This document shows, in pieces, positions 1 to 4,304 of a stretch of 6,650 nt of DNA. Location of the stretch: the NCBI GenBank assembly GCA_026982835.1, contig JALSGI010000043.1, positions 1 to 6,650 of the forward strand. Reading direction: 5' to 3'. Numbering within the stretch: position 1 is the first letter of the stretch; each line of letters begins with the position of its first letter. The notes under the pieces are model-generated. The model worked only from the letters and a program-made list of their open reading frames with translations. It searched no databases and had not been told where the DNA came from. This DNA is from Planctomycetota bacterium (lineage in GTDB: Bacteria; Planctomycetota; Planctomycetia; Pirellulales; S012-138). The translations under genes and the position numbers were made by a program.

Positions 1-1185
1 ATGTGCCCCAGCTACCGGGCCACGCTGGATGAGGAGCACAGCACCCGCGGTCGGGCCAACGCGCTGCGGATGGTGATGGCCGGGCAGGTGCCGCAGGAGC
101 TGGCCGGGCGGCGGTTGCTGGAAACCTTCGAGCTTTGCCTTCAGTGCAAGGCGTGCAAGACCGAGTGCCCTTCCAACGTCGATGTGGCGGCCATGAAGGC
201 CGAAGTGCTCCAGCACCACTACCGCCGGCACGGCGTGCCCTGGTCGGTGCGCGTCATGGCCCACATCGCCCGCTGGAACCGGCTCGGGTACCGGCTCATC
301 CCTTGGTCCAACTGGCTGCCGCGGCTGCCGCTGGTGGGGCGGCTGATGAAACGGGCCCTGGGCATCGATCCCCGCCGCAGCCTGCCGCGGTTTTCCGGGC
401 CGGCGTTTCCCCAGTGGTTCCGGCAGCAACAGCCGCAGCCCCCGGTGGCCGACGACGCCCCGCTGGTGGTGCTGCTGGACGATTGCCTGACCAGCTACAC
501 CGAGCCGGAAGTGAATCGCGCAGCCGTGGAGTTGCTGCGCCGGGCCGGCTGCCGCGTGGAGCTGGCCGAGTTGTACTGCTGCGGGCGGCCGATGATCTCC
601 AAGGGGCTGCTCGAACAGGCCCAAGCCCTGGCCCGGCAGAACCTTCAGCGCCTGGCTCCTCTGGCCGAGCAGGGAGCCTGGATTCTGGGCACCGAGCCCA
701 GCTGCGTCTCGGCCCTGGTGGACGAGTACCTGGACCTGGTTCCGGGGCGGGAAAGCCAGCAGGTAGCCGAGCGCACGTGCACCGTGGAGCAGTTCCTCGT
801 GGAGCAGGATTTGCTGCCACGCGTTCTGCCGGAGGGGGTTCCCCCGGCCGGGCCGGTGATGCTGCACGGCCACTGCCATCAGAAGGCCCTCTGGGGCACG
901 GAGGCCACGCAGGTGCTGTTGCAGGTGATCACCGGGGCCGGCGGCGTGGAGGTGCTCGACAGCGGCTGCTGCGGCATGGCCGGCTCGTTCGGCTACGAGC
1001 ACTACGAGCTGAGCATGAAGATCGGCGAGCTGGTGCTACTGCCCCAGGTGCGCAACAACCCGCACAAGGACGTGGTGGCCCCGGGCACCAGTTGCCGGCA
1101 TCAGATTCTGGACGGCACGGGTCGTCGGGCCGAGCACCCGCTGGTGTACCTGTGGCGCCACCTGCAAGAGTCCGGCCGGGAGTGA
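1..1185 (+). CDS. C-terminal part of FAD/Fe-S 2-hydroxyacid dehydrogenase (YdiJ/Dld2-like), 5' truncated
   Basis: This is the Fe-S end of a large membrane-associated flavoprotein family that oxidises D-2-hydroxyacids (D-lactate, D-2-hydroxyglutarate) and passes electrons to a carrier. The 394 visible residues begin at MCPSY. In the family this is the end of the first 4Fe-4S motif, so the ATG at position 1 is most likely an internal methionine and the FAD domain lies left of the window. A second 4Fe-4S motif follows at residues 46-57 (CLQCKACKTECP). Two cysteine-rich CCG domains follow: YCCGRPM at 192-198, and HCHQKA near 291 with GCCGMAGSFGYE at 322-333 and a further Cys in GTSCRHQ near 365. 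The family is usually about 950-1000 residues, so roughly 60% is missing. The gene stops with TGA at 1183-1185 and converges on the minus-strand genes. The family is clear; the exact substrate cannot be told from this part. Confidence 0.9.
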   Translation: MCPSYRATLDEEHSTRGRANALRMVMAGQVPQELAGRRLLETFELCLQCKACKTECPSNVDVAAMKAEVLQHHYRRHGVPWSVRVMAHIARWNRLGYRLIPWSNWLPRLPLVGRLMKRALGIDPRRSLPRFSGPAFPQWFRQQQPQPPVADDAPLVVLLDDCLTSYTEPEVNRAAVELLRRAGCRVELAELYCCGRPMISKGLLEQAQALARQNLQRLAPLAEQGAWILGTEPSCVSALVDEYLDLVPGRESQQVAERTCTVEQFLVEQDLLPRVLPEGVPPAGPVMLHGHCHQKALWGTEATQVLLQVITGAGGVEVLDSGCCGMAGSFGYEHYELSMKIGELVLLPQVRNNPHKDVVAPGTSCRHQILDGTGRRAEHPLVYLWRHLQESGRE

Positions 1186-1195
1186 GCGGGTGAGG

Positions 1196-1235
1196 GCGTG
1201 GAGGCGTGGAGGCTTGAGGGCTTGGAGGGATGGAG
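1196..1235. repeat. Five degenerate 8-bp tandem units
   Basis: Consecutive 8-mers starting at 1196 read GCGTGGAG, GCGTGGAG, GCTTGAGG, GCTTGGAG and GGATGGAG. The unit is purine-rich on the + strand and starts 11 bases after the dehydrogenase stop codon. The first two units are identical and later ones diverge. Eight is not a multiple of three, so this is not a protein repeat. No function is evident. Confidence 0.6.
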
Positions 1236-1257
1236 GAGCCCCGCACGTCAGTGCGAG
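1236..1257 (+). repeat. Palindromic hairpin copy A (partly decayed)
   Basis: A GAGCC head is followed by arms CGCAC (1242-1246) and GTGCG (1251-1255) around loop GTCA. The outer pairs of the 8-bp stem seen in copy B have been lost. Its sequence is nearly the same as copy B 50 bases downstream, so the two look like a local duplication. Confidence 0.6.
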
Positions 1258-1290
1258 GCGGTCTTGGGTCGTGGGTCTTGCGGAGCAAGA

Positions 1291-1362
1291 GAGCCCCGCA
1301 CGTCAGTGCGGGGAGGTGGCAGGGCCGCAGCCACTGGGAGCTTCCGCTCCGGGGCAAGAACA
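1291..1362 (+). repeat. Composite dispersed repeat, copy 1 (hairpin B plus conserved tail)
   Basis: The left part is hairpin B: arms CCCCGCAC (1294-1301) and GTGCGGGG (1306-1313), loop GTCA, 8 bp perfect. The right part (1312-1362) matches the reverse complement of 3979-4030 at about 48 of 52 aligned columns with one 1-base indel. It contains a second small hairpin, GGAGC/GCTCC with loop TTCC (1337-1350). The other copy carries a different stem in the hairpin B position. Confidence 0.75.
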
Positions 1363-1384
1363 AATGCAATTTCTCATGTTTCGG

Positions 1385-1410
1385 CGAGCCGCCGACTTTA
1401 GTCGGCGGAG
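1385..1410 (+). repeat. Palindromic hairpin copy D
   Basis: Head CGAG, arms CCGCCGAC (1389-1396) and GTCGGCGG (1401-1408), loop TTTA, tail AG. The 8-bp stem is perfect. It has no counterpart at the equivalent place in the mirrored cluster on the right, so it was either inserted here or lost there. Confidence 0.75.
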
Positions 1411-1412
1411 AA

Positions 1413-1440
1413 AGCGAGCCGGGAGCGTCAGCTCCCGGAG
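1413..1440 (+). repeat. Palindromic hairpin copy E (28-bp exact inverted match to 3943-3970)
   Basis: Head CGAG, arms CCGGGAGC (1419-1426) and GCTCCCGG (1431-1438), loop GTCA, tail AG. The whole 28 bases recur as an exact reverse complement at 3943-3970, on the far side of the two-gene minus-strand unit. Confidence 0.8.
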
Positions 1441-1468
1441 GAGAACGAGCCAAAAGCGTTTGTGGATT

Positions 1469-1494
1469 CTCCCCGGGCTAAAGCCCGGGGCTCG
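1469..1494 (-). repeat. Palindromic hairpin copy F (reverse orientation)
   Basis: Read on the minus strand it has head CGAG, arms CCCCGGGC and GCCCGGGG, loop TTTA and tail AG. On the + strand the arms are at 1471-1478 and 1483-1490. The stem is perfect. It lies 28 bases after copy E and points the opposite way, the same arrangement as copies K and J in the right-hand cluster. Confidence 0.75.
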
Positions 1495-1532
1495 CCGGAA
1501 TGAGAGCGAAAACGCGGAGAACACCAAGCGTG

Positions 1533-1563
1533 CCAGCCGGAAGCGTCCGCCTCCGGTTGTTTT
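1533..1563 (+). terminator. Hairpin copy G with T-rich tail, possible terminator of the dehydrogenase gene
   Basis: Arms CCGGAAGC (1537-1544) and GCCTCCGG (1549-1556) enclose loop GTCC, with one mismatch in eight pairs. It belongs to the hairpin family, with an AGCC head but no AG tail. It is followed by TTGTTTT (1557-1563), so on the + strand it has the form of an intrinsic terminator. It is about 350 bases past the dehydrogenase stop, so this role is only a guess. Confidence 0.4.
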
Positions 1564-1584
1564 AAGCCCAGCCGCTGGCAATTG

Positions 1585-1609
1585 AAAAACCGCAAGCTCA
1601 CGCGGCTTG
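1585..1609 (-). terminator. Possible terminator overlapping the stop of the zinc-ribbon gene
   Basis: On the minus strand CCGC pairs with GCGG (1602-1605 with 1590-1593) around an 8-base loop that contains the TGA stop, and five Ts follow at once (1589-1585). A competing 5-bp hairpin (1605-1609 with 1593-1597) shares bases with it. The short stem makes termination uncertain. Confidence 0.4.
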
Positions 1610-2491
1610 TTGCCTGCGTTTCTCCAGCTCGTTCTGGTAGCGGACCTGGTCGGCCAGGCGCCACGCCCCAGCCAGGCGTCCAGCGGCGTAGGTCACCAGC
1701 GTACAGAGGGTCAAATTGGCTACGCTCCAGCCCAACGCCTGGCGGCGCATCTCCTCCAGGTCGAACCCCAGCGGCCGATCCGGCGGGGTAAAGAGCACCC
1801 AGGCACTTACGGCCCCATAAAATGCCCCACTGGCGGCAAAGACCAGCATCCCCACCCACACGGTGCTCCAGTCCGGCAAGGCGGCCACCCACACCAGGTA
1901 AAGCAGCTGCAAGGCGGCCACGCCCAGGGTCAGGATGGCCCAACTGGGCAGCTCGCCCTGGGCCAGATAGACTGCCCCCGGCACGGCTCCCACCACACAC
2001 GTGGCAGCCATCCCGAAGGCCAGCATGCGGGCCGATTGCACCTTGCCGGGATCGGGCCGGTAGAGGGTCCACCAGGCCGGGTCGTCCTGGTCGGAGAAGA
2101 CGATGATTTCCTCCAGCCTTGGTTCCGGGGCGGCTTCCGACAGGGGAGCGGAGTCGGGGGCCAGGTCCTCTTGGGCCGCGGGCTCTTGGGGGGAAGGCGC
2201 CGCAGGCTCATGGGACTCAGGGGCCACCGGTTCCGCGGAAGGAGTCGTACTTTCCGGGGGAAGAGCTTGTTGGCGATTTTCCACCGGGGCGGCTCCTGCC
2301 ACCGAGGCCGGGGGCTGGAGAGCAGGAGGCGACTCCGGCGGTTTCGACTCCCCCGACGCAGGGGCCGAAGCGGCCGCAGGCTGCGGAATCCGCACCTTTT
2401 CCCGGCACACCGGGCAGCGGATCTTCTTGCCCGCGTAGTGGTCCGGGGCTCCCAGCCGATGTCCCATCGGGCAGCGAAACTCAATCGGCAT
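1598..2491 (-). CDS. Zinc-ribbon protein with Pro/Ala/Glu-rich linker and four membrane helices, function unknown
   Basis: This 297-residue protein has three parts. Residues 1-33 are a zinc-ribbon module with ligands C7, H11, C26 and C29 (CPMGH, then CPVC), a C-x3-H variant of the N-terminal ribbon common in planctomycete proteins. Residues 36-125 are a low-complexity Pro/Ala/Glu/Ser linker. Residues 155-277 contain four hydrophobic segments (about 155-176, 184-206, 210-234, 255-277), followed by a charged tail with several Arg, Lys and Gln. The expected picture is an inner-membrane protein with the ribbon in the cytoplasm; this is inference. I chose ATG 2491 because GGGAGGG lies just upstream and the ribbon begins immediately after it; a longer frame back to 2668 only reads through the neighbouring gene. 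Its start overlaps the hydrolase end by 11 bp, implying coupled translation. I do not recognise a named family. Confidence 0.85.
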   Translation of the reverse strand: MPIEFRCPMGHRLGAPDHYAGKKIRCPVCREKVRIPQPAAASAPASGESKPPESPPALQPPASVAGAAPVENRQQALPPESTTPSAEPVAPESHEPAAPSPQEPAAQEDLAPDSAPLSEAAPEPRLEEIIVFSDQDDPAWWTLYRPDPGKVQSARMLAFGMAATCVVGAVPGAVYLAQGELPSWAILTLGVAALQLLYLVWVAALPDWSTVWVGMLVFAASGAFYGAVSAWVLFTPPDRPLGFDLEEMRRQALGWSVANLTLCTLVTYAAGRLAGAWRLADQVRYQNELEKRRQQAA

Positions 2492-3617
2492 CGCACCCTC
2501 CCGGCTTAAGGCATGGAGTAAGCTCTCGCATGGAGGAGGCTTGGCCACCAGGGGCGGCACAGGGGCGGTGGGCCTCGATCCACTCCAGCACCCGCCAGTC
2601 CATCCACCAGCGATCCGGGTCGTCGGCTCCTCGGGCCACAAAGCCCAGGTGCCCCCCGCCGGGGACAAGCCGCAGCGTAACCTGCGGCGAGGGCCTCACG
2701 GCCAAGAAGCCCTCGGGCGGCACCAGCGGGTCGTCCTGGGCGGCCAGCACCAGCGTGGGCACGCGGGCTTGCTGGAGATCGCCCTGGGAGTTGGCCGCCT
2801 GATAATACGCTTCCACCGAAGCAAAGCCCCAGACCGGCGCGGTCCACCGGGCATCGAACTCGCGCAAGGTCCTGGGCTTGCCCTCCAGCTGGCCCATCAA
2901 CACATCGCTGCGGCGGCGCTTGCGCCACAGCAGCCGGCGATACAAGCAGCGGACGAAATGCCGGTCGTACAAGCGGCCCCAGCCGCGGGACAGGCACCGG
3001 CTGGAGCTTTCCGTATCCACCGGCGGGCAGACGGCCACCACCGATTGCAGCCGCACTGGTCCTGGCGGAGGGGAGGCGGCGCACTTCAGAGCCAGGTTCC
3101 CGCCCAGGGAAAAACCGATCAGGTGGATGGGGCTTCCCGGGCACCAGCGGGCCACCTGCTGCAAGGCGGCGTGCACATCCGGCAGGCACACGCAGCTATA
3201 ACCGCCTCGGGCCAGCAAGGCTCCGGCCCCGGCCCCACGCAGGTCCACGCGGTAGGTGCGCACTGCCCGGACCACGAGCTTGCGGGCGATGCGTACCATG
3301 TAACTGCTCTGGTGGCAGCCGGCCAACCCGTGCAGCAACACGGCCACCGGGTGCCCAGGTCGCCAGGAGCGAGGGCCCTGCTGGTGCAGCACGAGCTGGT
3401 CTCCGTCCTGGAGCAGCAGGCGGCGTGGTCTGGCCCTGGAGTGCCGCTGCCACCGGGCCAGCCAGTAGGCCAACAGCGTGTGCAGATGACCCCCGCGCAC
3501 CAGCGGCCGGTAGGGGGCCTCGTTGGCCTCCGGGATAGCTGCCCCGTTCGGAGCGAAGCGGCCGGATTTCCAGCGGTGCTGTAAGGCGGCCAAGGGCCGG
3601 TTCTCCCCTGGAGTCAT
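2481..3617 (-). CDS. Alpha/beta-fold hydrolase, YheT/UPF0017 family
   Basis: This is a 378-residue predicted cytosolic serine hydrolase of the YheT-type (ABHD1/3-like) group; such proteins are esterases or lipases of mostly unknown natural substrate. RGGHLHTLLA at 41-50 matches the family's N-terminal H-x-x-T motif. HGLAG (96-100) is the oxyanion loop, followed by the typical SSYM and an RVDLRGAGA stretch (123-131). GFSLGGN (168-174) carries nucleophile Ser170. DDPLVP (295-300) supplies the acid, probably Asp296, and GGHLGF (321-326) supplies His323. The triad is complete. The start at ATG 3617 has AAGGG 8 bases upstream (3630-3626). It is somewhat longer than the 320-340 residues I expect, because of a Cys/Gly/Pro-rich tail of about 28 residues after WIEAH that overlaps the next gene. 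The family call is firm; the substrate is unknown. Confidence 0.9.
   Translation of the reverse strand: MTPGENRPLAALQHRWKSGRFAPNGAAIPEANEAPYRPLVRGGHLHTLLAYWLARWQRHSRARPRRLLLQDGDQLVLHQQGPRSWRPGHPVAVLLHGLAGCHQSSYMVRIARKLVVRAVRTYRVDLRGAGAGALLARGGYSCVCLPDVHAALQQVARWCPGSPIHLIGFSLGGNLALKCAASPPPGPVRLQSVVAVCPPVDTESSSRCLSRGWGRLYDRHFVRCLYRRLLWRKRRRSDVLMGQLEGKPRTLREFDARWTAPVWGFASVEAYYQAANSQGDLQQARVPTLVLAAQDDPLVPPEGFLAVRPSPQVTLRLVPGGGHLGFVARGADDPDRWWMDWRVLEWIEAHRPCAAPGGQASSMRELTPCLKPGGCDAD
2495..2502 (-). promoter_or_regulatory. Ribosome binding site of the zinc-ribbon gene, inside the hydrolase gene
   Basis: On the minus strand GGGAGGGT ends 3 bases before ATG 2491, with the GGAGG core about 5 bases away. 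It sits inside the last codons of the upstream hydrolase gene and decides the start over the longer open frame. Confidence 0.65.
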
Positions 3618-3638
3618 CGAAGGTTCCCTTACTGGTGA

Positions 3639-3667
3639 ATTATGTTCCGCACTCGGCGGCAGGAAAA
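3639..3667 (-). promoter_or_regulatory. Candidate promoter of the hydrolase/zinc-ribbon pair
   Basis: On the minus strand CATAAT (3644-3639) matches five of six bases of the sigma-70 -10 box. TTTTCC (3667-3662) lies 17 bases upstream as a poor -35 with three matches. Transcription would begin near 3632 and leave a leader of about 15 bases that just includes AAGGG. Planctomycete promoter consensus is not well defined, so this is tentative. Confidence 0.3.
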
Positions 3668-3681
3668 GAAAAAGCGCATAG

Positions 3682-3707
3682 GTTTAGCGTGTAAGCACAA
3701 GACGGAG
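3682..3707 (+). repeat. 26-bp direct repeat, copy 1
   Basis: It begins GTTTAGCGTG and matches 3765-3790 at 23 of 26 positions, with an 83-base period. The middle resembles a degraded hairpin half. Its role is unknown. Confidence 0.6.
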
Positions 3708-3740
3708 TGTTACCCGAGCAGATAGGAGTCGATTTTTTCC

Positions 3741-3760
3741 GGCTCTCCCCGGACTTCAGT
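3741..3760 (+). repeat. Truncated remnant of the copy N hairpin
   Basis: GGCTCTCCCC followed by GG and ACTTCAGT resembles the left half and loop of the long hairpin at 4087-4120 (GGCTCTCCCCGAGC then TTCAG). The right arm is missing, so it cannot fold; it looks like a decayed copy. Confidence 0.45.
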
Positions 3761-3764
3761 ACGT

Positions 3765-3790
3765 GTTTAGCGTGCCAGCACAAGACGAAG
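3765..3790 (+). repeat. 26-bp direct repeat, copy 2
   Basis: Partner of 3682-3707. It contains AGCGTGCCAGC, an 11-mer that also occurs at 1527-1537 immediately before hairpin G in the left cluster, so it may be another module of the same repeat system. Confidence 0.6.
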
Positions 3791-3826
3791 CGCCCCCAGA
3801 TCAAAAACGAGTCGATGCTTCTCCGG

Positions 3827-3850
3827 CGAGCCGCGTGCGTGAGCACGCGG
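3827..3850 (+). repeat. Palindromic hairpin copy I
   Basis: Head CGAG, arms CCGCGTGC (3831-3838) and GCACGCGG (3843-3850), loop GTGA. The 8-bp stem is perfect. The usual AG tail is replaced by TT. Confidence 0.75.
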
Positions 3851-3884
3851 TTGTATTGGCGATTGGCGTTGGTTCTTGCAGCCG

Positions 3885-3910
3885 CGAGCCGTGGGCGTAA
3901 GCCCGCGGAG
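3885..3910 (+). repeat. Palindromic hairpin copy J
   Basis: Head CGAG, arms CCGTGGGC (3889-3896) and GCCCGCGG (3901-3908), loop GTAA, tail AG. One pair is T:G, which would be a G-U wobble in RNA from the + strand; the other seven are Watson-Crick. Confidence 0.75.
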
Positions 3911-3942
3911 AGCATGGCAATCATGCGCCGCTTTCTTATCGT

Positions 3943-3970
3943 CTCCGGGAGCTGACGCTCCCGGCTCGCT
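3943..3970 (-). repeat. Palindromic hairpin copy K (exact inverted match to copy E)
   Basis: Read on minus it has head CGAG, arms CCGGGAGC and GCTCCCGG, loop GTCA and tail AG. The 28 bases are identical to 1413-1440 in opposite orientation, and it occupies the equivalent place in the mirrored cluster. Confidence 0.8.
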
Positions 3971-3978
3971 GTGATCTG

Positions 3979-4051
3979 TTTTCTTGCACCGGAGCGGAAG
4001 CTCCCAGTGGCTGGCGGCCCTGCCGCCTCCGGGAGCTTATGCTCCCGGCTC
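3979..4051 (-). repeat. Composite dispersed repeat, copy 2 (hairpin M plus conserved tail)
   Basis: Read on minus, hairpin M comes first: arms CCGGGAGC and GCTCCCGG (+ strand 4029-4036 and 4041-4048), loop ATAA. Then comes the conserved tail (4030-3979) shared with 1312-1362, including the small hairpin at 3991-4004. The hairpin stem is unrelated to the CCCCGCAC stem of copy 1 although the flanking bases are nearly identical. Confidence 0.75.
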
Positions 4052-4086
4052 ACCGTTTGTTGAAGAATCGGCGTTTGTTTTCACTT

Positions 4087-4120
4087 CGGCTCTCCCCGAG
4101 CTTCAGCTCGGGGAGAGCCG
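4087..4120. repeat. Long perfect hairpin copy N, 15-bp stem
   Basis: Arms at 4087-4101 and 4106-4120 are perfectly complementary over 15 bp around loop TTCA. The inner eight pairs (CCCCGAGC/GCTCGGGG) fit the family pattern. The outer seven pairs make it the longest stem in the window. No T run follows on either strand, so it is not a classical intrinsic terminator. Confidence 0.8.
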
Positions 4121-4143
4121 GATAAGTGCATTGCGCTATTTTT

Positions 4144-4170
4144 CTCCGCCAGCTGAAGGTGCGCGGCTCG
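4144..4170 (-). repeat. Decayed hairpin copy O
   Basis: On minus it keeps the CGAGCC head, a TTCA loop and the GGAG end, but the arms CCGCGCACC and GCTGGCGG pair only at the four outer positions. It looks like a mutated family member or a hybrid of two stems. Confidence 0.5.
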
Positions 4171-4251
4171 CCATTTGCAAGAAGAAACGTTTATTTCCGC
4201 CTAGTACGGAAGCGTTGAGCCGGCCATGTGCTAGCTGGCTGAACACGTACG

Positions 4252-4280
4252 AAAAAGCCGCCGGAACAGGACCGGCGGCT
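4252..4280 (-). terminator. Intrinsic terminator of the lipoprotein gene
   Basis: On minus, AGCCGCCGG (4280-4272) pairs perfectly with CCGGCGGCT (4264-4256) around a 7-base loop, and the stem runs into TTTTT (4256-4252). It begins 24 bases after the lipoprotein TAG. Stem, loop and T run all have the classic form. It is not a member of the palindrome family. Confidence 0.85.
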
Positions 4281-4304
4281 GGCACAGAAGATACGAACGT
4301 TCGG

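Larger units (their letters stand above)
1186..1597. other. Gene-free convergent intergenic region rich in palindromes
   Basis: This 412-base stretch separates the 3' end of the dehydrogenase from the 3' end of the zinc-ribbon membrane protein gene. It holds a short GA-rich tandem repeat, then six hairpins of one family, a composite dispersed repeat and a possible terminator. Open frames crossing it translate the palindromes into low-complexity Arg/Ser/Gly/Pro peptides with no start context, so I see no gene here. Because both flanking genes end here, the hairpins could serve as two-way transcription ends, but only the one at 1537-1556 is followed by a T-rich run. Confidence 0.8.
3618..4251. 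other. Gene-free intergenic region with second hairpin cluster
   Basis: This stretch lies between the lipoprotein terminator and the hydrolase start, both on the minus strand. Apart from a possible promoter next to the hydrolase it consists mostly of short palindromes (copies I to O), a 26-base direct repeat and decayed repeat pieces. GC drops in the unstructured parts, for example runs of A near 3661 and T near 3731. An open frame on minus (4053-3640) simply translates the repeats and has no ribosome binding site or recognisable domain, so I do not call a gene. Confidence 0.8.

Noticed and set aside
1..3. ATG at position 1 as a true start
   Set aside because: MCPSY is an internal motif ending the first Fe-S cluster of the family, and the FAD domain would be missing. 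The gene must begin left of the window.
1190..1585. 131-residue + strand open frame after the dehydrogenase
   Set aside because: It is made of the 8-bp repeat and hairpin copies; the composition is low-complexity Arg/Ser/Gly.
1607..2509. 300-residue + strand open frame
   Set aside because: Antisense to the zinc-ribbon membrane protein; it has no recognisable domain and skewed Arg/Gly/His composition.
2541..3584. 347-residue + strand open frame
   Set aside because: It lies antisense to the hydrolase, which has a complete catalytic triad on minus. The + translation is His/Gln/Gly/Pro-rich with no motif, typical of a GC-rich shadow frame.
3640..4053. 137-residue minus-strand open frame and + frame at 3984-4787
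   Set aside because: Both translate the palindromic repeats, and the second also runs antisense through the lipoprotein gene. Neither has a domain or an obvious ribosome binding site.
1236..4170. CRISPR array
   Set aside because: The repeats are 24-28-base palindromes with varying stems, both orientations and irregular gaps; there are no equal spacers and no cas gene.
1236..4170. Insertion sequence or MITE with target-site duplications
   Set aside because: No transposase is present, and I could not find short direct duplications at the cluster edges. The inverted arrangement remains open as a finding.
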